NCBI GenBank assembly: GCA_001692895.1
Contig: KV748179.1
Span: 1,488,001 to 1,552,000 of the forward strand
Length of the DNA: 64,000 nucleotides
Direction: 5' to 3'
Origin: Cenococcum geophilum 1.58
Taxonomy: Eukaryota > Ascomycota > Dothideomycetes > Gloniales > Gloniaceae
The notes below the pieces were generated by a model. It searched no databases. It was not told where the DNA came from and saw only the letters and a program-made list of their open reading frames with translations. Below are positions 48,009 to 59,930 of this stretch, piece by piece. Both the position numbers and the translations under genes were made by a program. The first letter of the stretch is position 1, and each line of letters opens with the position of its first letter.

Positions 48009-49242
48009 TTATTTTGTTTATTCTTCTATAGAACCTTCTAAGCCAGTACTACCTACTAGCTTAGCTGCTTTAAGAGTCTCGCAGTCTTTACTATTAGCAA
48101 AGTGGTTTTCTTTACATTTAATACAAATAGGGGTAGTATGCTTGTAAGACTTGCCTATTATTATATAGGTAGAACAGGAGTAGTCTTTAGATAGATATGC
48201 AGCCGCACAATATCTATAGGCCCTATTAGAGCACCTATCTCCTATATGGCCAAATTTTTGGCAGCTAGTACATTGCGTAGTAGGAGAAACTTCGAGGTAT
48301 TTTACTACCTTAGTAGTTGTACCCGCAATCGAAATTTCTTTTTGCTTAAGGATTTCTTGTCTTTTTTCCTCGTTCTCTATAGTAAAAACTATGGAGCTAA
48401 ATCTGGTCTGTAGATTATGTCTTTTTACACTAGATAAGATCCATCTAGGTAGTCCTTAATCTTTATAGGATTAAAGGTCTCAATCTCTTCCTTTAGAAGC
48501 TTAGAGCCCCCCTCTCCTAGAAACGGTAGGGTAGGAATACCGTGGGCTATAACCTAAACCCATAGTTCTAGTTTTTGTTCTCTTTAAAAAAATAAAGCAG
48601 TTATGCAAAATCTCCTTATATTTAACTAGGAAATCTGCATTATACTCTTCTATAGTTATAAGGAGAATGTTTTGTTTTCCTTTAGTTCTAGCTATAGATG
48701 CTAAAACCGGTTTTTCTACTTGCAGTTTTAATACAAATAGTTAATTGACTTTGTTTCGTATAGAGAAGGTATTTAGAGGTTAGTCCTTTTGGTCTATAAC
48801 TAGGACTAGCCTCCTTTCTTATGGCTGCTTTTTTTTTACTTCTAGTAGAAGTAAAGCTAGGGCTAGGCGTGCCGCTAGTCACCCTACTAGAAGAAGGGAT
48901 AGATAATGGTGATGATAAGGGAGGTAAGGAGGAGGACGACGAAGAGGGGAGGTCCTTCTTTAGCCTCTCTGCGTAAGTTTCTTTAATAGGAGCTACCTCC
49001 TTACGGAGAGCTCTTACTTCTTCTACTAGTCCTTTTAGGACCTCTTTTACCTCTTCTTCTTCTTCTTCTTCTTTTACAAAGGGGTTTTTTCCTATTAGGA
49101 TATTTTGTGTATAGTCTACTAGCTATCCAACTTATTCTTCTTGTTCTTCTCCTTCTAGCCCTCTATAGGCCTAGATTAGGCTTCTTAAAGCCTCGCATAA
49201 ATGTTCTTCTAGAGAAAGGGAAGAGGGAGGTATACTAGGCAT
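48009..49242 (-). pseudogene. Tad-type LINE ORF1 (Gag-like, zinc-knuckle) relic 2
   Basis: The minus-strand frame begins near ATG 49240-49242 (MPSIPPSSLSLEEHL). It has an acidic/coiled segment (KEEEEEEEVKEVL, then EEVRALRKEVAPIKETYAER), a Ser/Pro-rich linker (48830-48950), a basic segment, and three Cys/His clusters near the end: CTSCQKFGHIGDRC (about 48250-48295), YCAAAYLSKDYSC, CIKCKENHFANSKDC (about 48090-48135). It is one of the least mutated repeats, with several hundred bases free of stops, but still has stops in 48420-48690. ORF1 would bind LINE RNA. No ORF2 (endonuclease/RT) follows on the minus strand before repeat copy 1. Confidence 0.7.
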
Positions 49243-50139
49243 ACTAGCTCTAGTAGTTATTAGTTTTATTATCTTTTTTACAGGTTTTTGGTTTTCTTTT
49301 TCAGGAGAAGACTAAGGATGTCCTCTTTTTTCTCCTGTTCTAAATAGGCCAGAAGAAGGAGAAGGGGGAGAAAAGGTAAATGTAAACTCTTCATCACTTA
49401 TTTCTATAGGAGGTTTTTTTTAAACCTATTAGGCCTTAGCATTTTATATCTTATAGGGGGGTTTCCTAGTTTTTACAGTAGATAATAACCTCCTTAGGTC
49501 TCTTATCTCCTAGTCCTAGAGGTGAAAAACTAGGCAAAAAGCCTTGCTAGTTTTTACTATCCTTCTATGCCCTTTCTCCTTACTAATCCTACTAGAAGAT
49601 TTCTAGGGAGATTAGGCTAAAAGGTAGTAGAAAAACCAGCTAAAAAAGACTAGTATAGTTATTTTCTTTTTCTATTAGAAGTAGAAAAAACTACAAAAAA
49701 AAAGGACTTGTTAGGCTTTTACTAGCAGAAAAGCCCTAAAGGCAATCCTCCTTTTACTAAAGAAAATCTAACTAAAGGAGATATAGAAAAGTACCTGCAC
49801 CCCCTACCTTATTAGGCTTTTACTTTCTATAGAAGAAAAACCTAGGAAAAGTCTATGTTTTGTGGTTTTGGTATTAGTAGTGGTGGTGGTAGTAGTGGTT
49901 TTGGTGTTCCTATCCGTGCCTCGCTTATAAGCTAGGACCACCCCTAAGAAGAATTTTCTGTTGGGGAAAGGGGGTAAAACGACAAATAAATCCACCTCTA
50001 GCTCGCTAGGCAGTGAGAATTAGGTCTTGAAAGTTAGGAAATCGATTGTTTTTGATGGAAAGATAAGTATGCGTAAGTTTTGAAGTGCGGCGCAACCTTT
50101 TAGTAAGGTTGCATGTGTGGTGAAGCTTTTTTAAGCAAA
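49243..50139. other. Upstream region of LINE relic 2; GGT/AGT microsatellite
   Basis: AT-rich, with a (GGT)n-like run at 49870-49910 that gives a poly-Thr stretch in a chance minus-strand frame (49804-49995). Composition becomes balanced at 50000-50130. No gene recognised. Confidence 0.4.
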
Positions 50140-51260
50140 GGGTTATTAACGCTGTTACGTGCAATTGTTACGGACGTAAAAAAAGTACTAGAAGGATTGC
50201 TCGCGAAATAGGCCTCTCTATATTATCTATTTAAGTTATACTTAAAAAGTACGGCTACCGTAAGACAAAGCTAATAAGAAAGCCTAGATTAACTGCAGCT
50301 ATAAAGAGCAAATAATATAAGTTTGTATTAGCCTACTATTATTAGACCTTAGAAGATTAGAAGGCTATAATTTGGTTAGATAAGACAAGTATTGTTTTAG
50401 GCCACTATTAAGGGGGCTTTTAGGTATAGCGACGTCCTTACAAGGCCTGTGTACGCAGCTATATACAAGAATAATAAAAGGGGTACTCCAAGTTTATATT
50501 TTAGGGTTGCTTTATATATAACATTAAGGGCCCTTATTATATTTAGAAGCCTTAAATAAAGAAAGAATTAAACAAATTAAAATTAATTATTAAGATCTAG
50601 AATTAAGCTCTAGAGCTAAAGGCATATAAGGCTTAAAAGAAATAATAAGACGCTAAAAGGAGAGTATACAAACTACGTTATAATAGGTGTATAAGCGGCG
50701 CACCTACTAAGTAGAAGTTCACAACGTTATACGGAGCTTTTACTTAATTAGATAGAGGTAGAATTAGCTAATAGTAATATTTAACGAATATCTTAATACC
50801 AAAACTTCTTCCGTTCGCCTAAAGCCTTATATACTTAAATCCTAATACATACAATTATATAGGAAGATAAGGCTACTTTTTATATAGCAAAGATTTACTA
50901 AACCTACTTTAACGCCTGCGAGATTCAACGTTTTCTTTAGCTAGGTAATTCGCCTAATCTAAATATAATTAAGCCCTATTAGGGCTACTTAAAACGGGTC
51001 ACTATAAAAAGGGGTCCATTTATCTCTCGTATAGCTACAGAGAAGGCTTAGCTTAGAGCTTAGCAAGATCTTAAGCAGTAGCGAATTCAATAGTAAATTA
51101 AGAGGATCCCTCGCCATATTTAAAAGACTATAGAACTTAAAGGAACTAATAATTATAGAGAGGGAGCAGAGAAAAGGCAGTAAAGCCGACAGCAGCTCCG
51201 TAAGAAAGCCAATCGCAAGCTTCCTATAATTATTAAGGTGCTTTAAACGGGCTACAAGAC
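50140..51260 (+). pseudogene. Tc1/mariner-type transposase relic
   Basis: RIP-mutated plus-strand frame with an N-terminal helix-turn-helix-like part (STRRIAREIGLSIL, about 50190). The first catalytic Asp is in WLDKTSIVLGHY (D codon 50379-50381). After a frame change come EDKATFYIAKIY (second D, 50866-50868) and LGNSPNLNIIKPY (50938-50976, third acidic pair; PD now PN), then RIPRHI near 51105. This matches the fungal DDE/D Tc1 group. Stops are at former Gln/Trp codons. Terminal repeats were not found, so limits are uncertain. Confidence 0.75.
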
Positions 51261-51640
51261 GCTACGCAATTACTACGGTTTACCTAACGCCTATCTATAA
51301 TTCTTTCTTCCTACACAGAGCGGCGAGGAAATCAAGGAAATTACTAAGGAAGAGTGGCAAAAATTAGTTAATATAATCGTTCCAAATTCACGTCAAAATA
51401 CTTAAGGCCCTAGCTTAATTATAGATCGACAGCTCTATAATTAAAGACGCCAAGGGAACGATCGCAATCAGGTAGTTAAACGGGTAGAAAGCCAGGTAGA
51501 AAGCCAGGTAGAAAGCCAGAAGCAGTGGAGGCAATTAAAGCCTCAAAACCCTCAAAAGCCTATAGAATGCAAGGTGCGATGGAACGAGGTAAATCACGTA
51601 AATATTATACGGTAGAACACCACGATTTGGAAGCTATATA
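51261..51640 (+). other. Transition from RIP-mutated to normal sequence, with a 12-bp triplicate
   Basis: Composition improves steadily. AGGTAGAAAGCC is repeated in tandem (about 51485-51520). A plus frame stays partly open (QSGEEIKEITKEEWQKLVN near 51315-51370) but no family was recognised. It may be the tail of the transposon or the flank of the reductase gene. Confidence 0.45.
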
Positions 51641-52680
51641 GGTGATATATTAGTATCAAAAGCTTCAATTAAGTTGATTGAGTTGATTTTTGGTGGGGTC
51701 TTGGCACCTAAACGACGCTTTTCCCAAAAAGGAAGGAGAAATCGCTTTTCGCGCAAACCTCCGTACTGCAGAAATACTTGATATCTTCCAAGCCCATGGT
51801 CACAATGAGATCGACACAGCGCGGTTTTATGGGCAAGGCTCTTCAGAAGAATATCTCAGGCAGCTTCATTGGCAAGATCGTGGCATTGTCATAGACACGA
51901 AATTCTTTCCCACGATCGGCAGAGGCCTGGGCCAGGAATGGACGCACCGCCCAGAGCACATCCGGGAAAACATGGAATGAAGTCTGAAAGCTTTGCAAAC
52001 AGACCACGTCCACATGTGGTATCCGCACGGCCCGGACCGGACAACCCCGTATGAGGACACGCTAAGAGAGGTTGATAAAATGTACCGTGAAGGCAAATTC
52101 AAGCGGTTCGCGATCAGCAATTATATGGCATGGGAAGTCGTTCAGATCTGCGAGATCTGTGAACGTAACGGTTGGGTCAAACCGAGCACCTATCAAGGCG
52201 TATACGACACCATTCACCGCACTGTAGAACAAGAGCTGTTTCCCTGTCTTAGGCATTACGGGATGGCCTACTATAACTGTAACCCGCTTGCAGGTGGTTA
52301 TCTGACGGATCGATATCATAGGGATGGTAAAGACGAGAGCATAGAGAAGGGCTCACGATTCGATCCGAGTAGGTGGCAGGGCAAGATGTATCGCTAGCGA
52401 TACTGGAACGATACCTTCTTTGACGCACTGGATATTTTACGGCTAGTTGCAAAGAAGCATGGATTGACTGAGGTAGAATGCGCGTTAAGGTGGATGACGA
52501 ATCATTCACTGCTGAAGAGGGAGTATGGTGATGCGATCATTATCGGAGCAAGCAACGCGAAGCAACTGGAGCAGAATCTGGTGGATCTGGAAAAGGGCCC
52601 TTTACCGGAAGAGGTGGTTCTGGCGTTAGACCAAGCTTGGGAGACCTCCAGAGGGGCTTCGTGGAAATACTGGATGTAGC
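51641..52680 (+). pseudogene. Aldo-keto reductase (AKR7-like aldehyde reductase), interrupted by two stops
   Basis: NADPH-dependent oxidoreductase of the TIM-barrel AKR superfamily. Counting from codon 51690, the catalytic tetrad is visible: Asp42 and Tyr47 in EIDTARFYG, Lys71 in IDTKFF, His113 in WYPHGPDR. Later parts (GKFKRFAISNYMAWEVVQIC, FNPLAGG-like NPLAGGYLTDRYH, ALRWMTNHSLLKREYGDA, IIIGASNAKQLEQN) fit AKR7/aflatoxin-aldehyde reductase relatives. About 330 codons, the usual family length. In-frame stops sit at TGA 51978-51980 and TAG 52395-52397. The N-terminal strand (LIELIFGG, 51670-51695) is in another frame and has no ATG, so a frameshift is also likely. Base composition is normal: it decayed slowly, not by dense RIP. 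Stop read as substrate of intron or editing is unlikely. Confidence 0.85.
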
Positions 52681-52714
52681 GGCGGAAAAGCGGTGAGGAT
52701 AAAACACTCAGTAC

Positions 52715-53191
52715 TATATGCTAACCACAGTTTCGAAATGAGTTTTACTTTCATCTATTGACTGCAATTCTTCCTTATATTCTAATTCATCCTCCTCTAG
52801 TTGAGCACCGTTTGGAACACTGAAACAAGCAATCGCCTTTGACCGTACTACTGGTGTTGCTAGCCTTGCCAAGAGAAGATTCTTTCCTAATCTCAGTATT
52901 CCTTCTTCTTATTCAGACTTGGCTTAGGTAAGCCTTTAAATATCAACGTCTAAGGTTTACAGCTTTCCTTCCGCTCCAGAGTCCAAGTGATGTGGCTCCA
53001 TCTCCTTCCCGGTTTTTCATATAGCTCTCATCTTCAACCTACTAGCCAGAGCTACCAATCCTTAACCTAAGAAGCAGTTTGGGTAACGACTGGGACTTTA
53101 GAGGAACTTTTTTTGCCGTCTTACTTGGGGGAACGTTATATTGAGTCTTCTGAATAATGTCTATATCAATTCTAGCACGATTGGAAGGCAT
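52715..53191 (-). pseudogene. Possible small gene or remnant, unknown function
   Basis: The minus strand opens at ATG 53189-53191 (MPSNRARIDIDIIQKTQYNV), basic, about 49 codons to a TAG near 53044. A second coding-like piece in another frame (LLLARLATPVVRSKAIACFS at about 52825-52890, then LEEDELEYKEELQSIDE) ends at a TAG near 52718. The two could be exons or parts of one broken gene; no convincing splice pair was worked out. Composition is normal. Function is unknown. Confidence 0.3.
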
Positions 53192-53427
53192 GGTGGTGGT
53201 GTAATTAATGATTGAATTCTACATAGATATACACGTTTGTCTGGTAACAGTGTTCCCTGAAGGCCCTGACGTTGCAAGGGCTATCTGTATCCATACTTCA
53301 ATTCCGTAACTCCATTCTCATGACCATGAAACCATCGTATAGGCTGTCTGACGTTGAAAGGACTACCAGTATCCATTCTTCAACTCTGTAACTCCATTCC
53401 CATGACCAATTGTCAGTGTAAAGTCCC

Positions 53428-54075
53428 TTAAAGAGCTGGAAGTCCGATCGCTTCTCGCACAGCTGTGCGAAGCTGTCTTGTTCCAGCTTGATGAGGAAAA
53501 GGTGTATCGAGGGATGTTAGGATATTGCGACATTGAAGCCCTACGTAGAATTATTAATAATTTAGCGAGCAAAGAAAAAAAATGAAGTACTAGAAAGGGG
53601 AAAGTACCGTTCATCTGCGATATCTGATCAGGCGTGCCAGGAAAGTTTGGGATAGCCTGGTTGATTGCAACTCGAGGGTTAGGGCCTTGTTCGAGGCTGC
53701 GCATAACGATTAGTGCCCCGGTGGCATGGTTGACTTTTAAGTTCAGCATTTGGGCTTTCAAATTCCAAAACCTTATAAAAGAGTGAATTTCAGTAAAGAT
53801 ATCTTAATAAAGCAAGAGCTAGTAAAGACTTACTGGGCGTTCATCATGGCCTGCATATTAGTCATCGACTGGTTAAGAGTAGTGAGCTGTTGCTGTATCT
53901 GGACAACAGGGAAGTTGGCACAGAGTGACAGCTCAGTAGTAAACTGCTGCTGATGAGCGTTGTACGCCTGGGCACTCTGTGCTATGGTGTTTGCTTCAGC
54001 TGTCATTCCGTTAACGGCAGCTTGTAGGTTGACGATGTTTGGCACCGGTAGTTGTTGTGGTTGTTGTGCTGCCAT
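53428..54075 (-). CDS. Intact three-exon gene, 172-residue protein of unknown function
   Basis: Exon 1 54075-53834, exon 2 53771-53608, exon 3 53540-53428 (minus). Exon lengths 242+164+113 = 519 bases, exactly 173 codons with TAA. Intron 1 (62 bp) has donor GTAAGT and acceptor TATAAG; intron 2 (67 bp) has donor GTACTT, an AT-rich TTATTAATAATTC stretch before the acceptor, and acceptor TACGTAG. Both junctions keep the frame. The protein starts MAAQQPQQLPVPNIVNLQAA, with a Gln/Ala-rich, helix-prone first half (TTLNQSMTNMQAMMNAQF). A C-terminal part follows with NQAIPNFPGTPDQISQMN and ends AVREAIGLPAL. No signal peptide or membrane segment is visible. Small proteins of this layout occur as uncharacterised families in ascomycetes (my recollection, unchecked). 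Spared from RIP. Confidence 0.7.
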
Positions 54076-54089
54076 CGGATGTTTGTTTA

Positions 54090-54407
54090 TGCAGCTCGCT
54101 CTATCGAGTGGCTTGATTGGTTGTGACAGGGGAGAGGAAGAGAGGTGGCGGGGGTGATATGGGTTTGATTGGTTGTGAGAGGCGATATGAAAATTTTGTT
54201 TTGTAGCGACCTCGGAAAATTCGGAGTTACTCGGGCCTTCTCCTCCGACTAGACAGACTTTTTAAATGCACTAGATATACTTTATGCAACTTGTGTACTG
54301 CAAATTAGCTCCAGGTTCACATAATAAACAACGTCCAAAGCGCGTGTTGCGCAAGGCTTACTGATCAACCATGGTCCATCTATCACTTTACGAAACGTGT
54401 CTATAAC
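54090..54407. other. Upstream region of the 172-aa gene and Copia 2 flank
   Basis: Balanced composition. A direct repeat GGTTGTGA/GGGTTTGATTGGTTGTGAGA lies around 54115-54180. It probably holds the promoter of the minus-strand gene; no TATA or other motif could be assigned. No open frame of note. Confidence 0.4.
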
Positions 54408-54590
54408 TGTCAGATAATCTGTATTCTCTGGTGGCGTAGACCGTGCACGAGCCACGTGCACGAGTCACGTGCTTTGTAAACCTCTTCATCTTAGCTCGAG
54501 GGCCCTAGGTCCAAGGGCCACAAACCTCAAGACAACATCAATCAATCAACCAATTTCATCAATGAACTGCTCTATATGCACTTCGTGACA
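54408..54590 (+). repeat. Copia 2 5' LTR
   Basis: 183 bp, TGTCAGATAATCTG to CTTCGTGACA. Contains two CACGTG sites about 14 bp apart (GAGCCACGTGCACGAGTCAC). Confidence 0.95.
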
Positions 54591-54605
54591 GTTATGAGCC
54601 CGGTC
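54591..54605 (+). promoter_or_regulatory. Copia 2 primer binding site (tRNA-iMet anticodon-arm type)
   Basis: GTTATGAGCCCGGTC directly follows the 5' LTR, identical to the Copia 1 site and complementary to the initiator-tRNA anticodon arm. Confidence 0.75.
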
Positions 54606-54857
54606 CGCCGACTTAAGAAGCTATTCAGCTATTACTCAATCATTTGAAGAAATTCTACCTCATCGTCCTCATCGTCTTAGGACGCAGACCCTAACAGAAA
54701 TCCTACCTCAATTGTCACAGGACGAGATTCCACGAGATTCCACGAGATTCCACCTCAATCGTCAAAGGACGATCCTAATGACAAGGACGATCCTAACAAC
54801 AGGGACGATCCTAACGACAAAAATACCATCTCAATTCCTCCTTTACCTATCAGTCAA

Positions 54858-55960
54858 ATAACTCCACCAACGTCAAGTTCGTCTACCACGATCATCCTCA
54901 ATAAGCCAGAAGACTGGAAGTAATAGATCTGGCAACTACAAGCCCTCATAGACAAACAAATATGGGCCTACGTTGACCCTAATAAGGAAGCACCTTAATA
55001 AGGTCTACTATAAGAACCACCCTATCTAAAGGTCATAGATTTTAATAAGGGAGCAACCTTATATATATAGCTCTCGACAAATTAATAGAAAGCGTACAAG
55101 AATAGCAGACGATACTATAACTAGGATATAAAGTATTTCCTAAGATAGGAAGATTATTTTTAATAGATCCGCACCCAGATTACGTCCATAGTATCAATTT
55201 AGAAGAAGCTACTACTTAACCCTTCCTTTATAGTTAAGGAATGGATAACTCAGTTAAAAGAAGACACTAAGCCCTTAAGGAACTTTATAATAAGGAAGGT
55301 ATAGCTATAATATATAGATTCGCTTAAGGGTCTTAAGCAGGCAAAAATTACCTAATAGCTTAACCGATGGGAGTATGCAATAAAGATGGCTAAGAAGTAC
55401 GATCTTCTATAGATAACTAATAGGATCTGGCTAATAGACCTTATAAATATAATACGACCTATAAGCGAAACCTATTTTGTTCTATACACGAAGCAGGTAA
55501 ATAATACTAAAAAGGCTTACTTATTAGGATACCGTAAAGTAGTAATAAAGCTATAAGAAGTATTCCAAAACCTTTCTAAAGCCGTACCTATAACGGTAAA
55601 AGGGAGTGCATTTAATATAGACTTTATAGGAGGATTTAAAGAGGATACCTTCGCTACTAAAGGTTTAAAAGGAAAAAGGAAAAGCTTATCTTATAGCTAA
55701 AAAAGGGCAAGGATAAATTTAATTAAAGAAGAGACATCTTTTTCTAAAAGGTCGAAGAACCTTAAATGCCTAGCATGCGATATAAGGGGGTATACCCTTC
55801 CTAACTATTAGTACCTATTTAAGTGTAAGAGGCCTAAGGGATTTAAAGCCGTAGGTATATATATAAAAAGGGTACTTATAAAGGTAAAGTAAGATAAGAA
55901 TCTAGCTGCCTAAGTAGAATAACTTAAGCTTAAGGAAATAAATGCCAATAAAGCTTAATA
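54858..55960 (+). pseudogene. Copia 2 gag, RIP-decayed
   Basis: Aligns codon for codon with the intact Copia 1 Gag, for example SSSTTIILNKPEDW near 54873-54918. The start codon is ATA (54858-54860) where Copia 1 has ATG. The zinc knuckle at about 55768-55815 reads CLACDIRGYTLPNY (His and last Cys now Tyr). Trp and Gln codons have become stops from 54921 onward. Confidence 0.85.
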
Positions 55961-58900
55961 ACAACAGGATAAGAGTTAGGAGATAGTTAAGATTAAAGGA
56001 GAAGCCAATGTGATATTCCTAGAATCGTACTATACCGGTTAACTCCATTTACTAAAGCTATTAACTATTCTTGACTTAGGAACCACTCTCTATATCTTTA
56101 ATAACCTCTCTCGTTTCTATAACTTTAGGAAAGCTTTAAGACACAAATATGTTATTGCTGGCAGCTTAAAAGTGCCTATACTAGGCTACGGCGATATTAC
56201 TATTAAAGTTATAAAACCAGATAAGAGTAAGGGAATCCTATATCTTAAGGACGTTGCCTTTTATACGGACTTTAATACAAATCTAGTGTTATTCCGTCTA
56301 CTTTAAAATAAGGGTACTACTGGGACAATAAAGGAGATAATAATCTTCTCGTTTAAAAGGATAATATAATCCTATATTAAATAGAAGAACGTTATAGATA
56401 ATAAACTATTAAATACGTCCAATTAGGAAACTTAAAATCCGCATTTAATATCAGCCGTCTAACGCGCCGTTAATGGAGGCTGATATCGTCAAGAGACGGT
56501 TATCCAAATTCGAAAGGTAATATACGTCTATAGTATCTGCGTCTAGGTTATTTAGGACCTATAAGCCTTCACTATTTAGGTCTTAATGCCCTAGGAGTTA
56601 AGCTTTATGGCCTAAAGATAACGGAATATTAATACTGCAGTTTTACTAAAATTAAGCGTTAGGTCTTACGAAGGTTCTTAAAATAGAAAATTAATAAACC
56701 CTATTTTAACCTCTATATTAACTGGACTGACCTTAAGAAAGCGCATACTGGTTTTGTATAAGTTATACTTATCTACAACACCTTCTTAAGAAGATCCTTT
56801 TTATATTTTATAATAACGCATAGTAAGGAGAAGGAGACACTATAAGTACTTAAAGATTTCACCTAGTGGATTCGTCTAAGGTATAACCTTAAAGTTAATA
56901 CTATTAGATTGGACAACGAGCTAGGGAAAAGAAAAACCCTTAAATAGCTATAAACTTAAGGGATTATATTTAAGCCTTTGGCGCTATATACCTAAGCTTA
57001 GAACGGTACCGCCGAACGCTTAAGGGGTATAATTATTAAGAGAGCACAAGCAATAAGAATTGCTGCTAATCTACTATATAATCTATAGAACAAGATAGTT
57101 AACTATATAGTCTACCTTTAAGATCGAACGCTATAGGAAAGCAATAGTTAGAAATTGTTATATAAGAGGTTCTATACCTTCCTAGCCAATAAAAGATTAA
57201 AAAAGCCGCAACTAGCGTACCTAAAAGCCTACGGCTATAGGGCGTACGTAATAACGTTAGATGCCTAGCTAAAGAAGAAAAGGCTAAGTAAGCTAGATCT
57301 GTAAGCCTATATCGGCTACCTTATTAGCTATAACTCTACTAATATCTATAGGATCTAGATCCTATATAAAGGCATCGTTATCTCTATAAGGGACGTTATC
57401 TTTAATAAAAAGACGTTCTTTAACGGTAAGTAAACGGACATCTTAAAGGACCTATACGCTAAATTAGATACACTAATTAAGAAGATTTAACTCCCTAATA
57501 CCCTAACCAAGAGTAAGGTTCTTTTGGAAGACGATAAAGAAGTATTTAAACCGTTAATTTAAGAGGAAGATGACGACGTTAATAAGCCTATTTAAACCTT
57601 TAATAAGTTAGCAGATCTTAAGCTTGTAAAAGCTCTTAAAGATACATATTATACGCCATCTTTAATAAAAGAAGACGAAGAATCTCTATATGCCTTTTAC
57701 GTCGAGTATCCTACAAAGTTAGATATATAAGATACTAATTAGGACATTATTAACCGAGTAGAAAATAGGTTTTACACTTAGGGGGTAGTTAACAACTTGG
57801 TTAAAGACTCGTTTAAAAAAGCCTGTAATAATAGGTTTAAAGACTTTATTACTAAAAGGATTACTTTAGCCTATTACAGCGCCTTCTTAGCAGGAAGGAA
57901 GTTTAACCTTAATAGTTAACTTAATAATAGTAAGCTGAAATTAGGCAGAATATATAATGTCAGATTATACAGGAAGAACTTATCTCCGCCACCTTAGTTA
58001 ATCTATAACCTTAATACGCATCCTCTTTAAGATTAGTTTTAAGAAGCTTAATAAGCCTACCTCCAATCTCATTATTAAATGAGGTTATTTTAAGAAATAA
58101 ATAAGAAGCACGTAAAGGGATAGCAGATCCTTAGCTTAATGTAGATCTTCGTCTATAAGACGGATAAGTACGGATTCCTTTAGAAATGTAAGGCACGCTT
58201 AGTAATATATAAAAATTAATAGGCCCCAGGAGACCTACTTATAAGAGCTACTATATTAGCCAGTACGGCCTTCTAAACCCTTATAGCAATAACCGCAAAA
58301 TTTAATCTGGAGACAATATAAATAGATATAGTTAATGCGTTTATCTATTGCGATCTTAATAAGGTCGTCTACATAAAGCTACCGCTAGGGTTTAATAAAG
58401 GAAAGACAGATAAAGTACTGCGCCTAAGAAAGGCCCTTTACAGACTATAATGATTACCACTATTATAGCAGAAGAATCTCACGAGCTCGCTAATAGAATT
58501 AGGTTTTAAAGAGGTACCCTAGGAGCTGTGTGTTATGCTAAAAGGTAGAATAGTTGTCTTCTTCTATGTTAACGATATTATCTTCTACTACCATAAGATA
58601 GATGAGAAGAAAGCTTAAAAAGCGATTAAGGAGCTAAGTAAGGAATACCAGATAAGTACCCTTAGCGAGCTAAAATGGTTCCTAGGAATCTATATGCTAT
58701 GTAATTATAGCTAAAGGCTCCTATAGCTATCCCAGGAAGCCTATATTAAGAAGATAGCTAACTAGTATAAGATAGATCTTATAGGGCGTCTTTTAGATAC
58801 TCCTATAGCAGAATCTAAACTCCTATCTACTAATTACCGATTAATCCGTTTAACGCTTCCGTCCCCTAATATAGACCTATTAGTCCGTCCTATATTCCTA

Positions 58901-59790
58901 CTAAGAGAGGCAGCTTTTATAATGCTATATTAGAGAAAAATGGGTTTAGTACTCTATATAGCTACTATAATACATCCGGATATTGCTTTCGCAGTATTAC
59001 GGCTAGTAAGGTTTAATTAAGACCCTAGCTAAGAGCACTATTAAGTAGTAAATAGAGTTATCTAATACCTATATAGTACGAGGAGCAGAGCAATCTACTA
59101 TAGAGGAGATAAGAAAGGAATAAACGGTAGAGGGAGAGATAAAGGAATACGTGATAAAGGACGAGACGATGGAAGAAACGGTAGAAGTAAAGCGCAATCA
59201 TTTATCTGTGCTAGCGATGTATTATTTATAGACAACTCCGTTAATAGGAAGAGCTCGCAAGGATATATTATAAAGCTATTCGGGGGACCGATCGCCTAGA
59301 GAGTAAATAAGTAGGGTATAGTTATAACGTCGAGCACAGAAGCTAAGCTATTAGCCCTATTATAGACAGTAAAGGAAGCTATCTTTATTAGTAGACTGTT
59401 TAAAGCAATAATGTTATACCTGAATGAGCCCTTAATTATTAACTGTAATAATACCTAGACACTCTAACTAATTATAAAAAACACGATAAAGCTGATTATA
59501 AAGCTCCGATATATTAATATCTATTAACACTAGCTACGTTAGGAATACGTAATGAGATAAGTACTATTTTAATGGATAGTGACGAAGGAGATAATTGCCA
59601 ATGGACTTACAAAGGCCCTGCCCAAGCAGAGGTTTTAAAGCTTCGTTAGTATGATTGGAATGGTAGATATTAAGGAGTAGCTAAATAAGGAGAAGTAACT
59701 GGAGGACCTAAGGGACAGTATTAGAGCAAGACGGAAGGATTTAGATAAGATAACGGTTTAATTAACGCATTAATAAGCACGAGAAGGGTT
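55961..59790 (+). pseudogene. Copia 2 pol (protease, integrase, RT, RNase H), RIP-decayed
   Basis: Protease TILDLGTTLYIFN (about 56067). Integrase: GTAERLRGIIIKRA (about 57008-57050), and upstream zinc/core remnants from 56450. RT: DIVNAFIYCDLNKVVYIKLP (58326-58385) and FFYVNDIIFYY (about 58560; YVDD now YVND). RNase H: FIDNSVNRKSSQGYIIKL (59228-59281) and TSSTEAKLLAL (about 59330-59362). Stops are at Gln/Trp codons throughout. Confidence 0.85.
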
Positions 59791-59930
59791 GCTAAGGCGC
59801 TAGCCGTAAGCGAGCTAATAGCAATTTTCTATACTGGGCATGGAAAATCCTAATTGGTTGGCAGAAGTTGGCAGAATTTGGCGGGAAGGTGGTTAGCTTT
59901 AACCTCAAAGAGCTCAAAGCTAAGGGGGTG

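Noticed and set aside
49804..49995. 63-codon frame with poly-Thr
   Set aside because: It arises from a GGT-type microsatellite upstream of the LINE ORF1; no other sign of coding.
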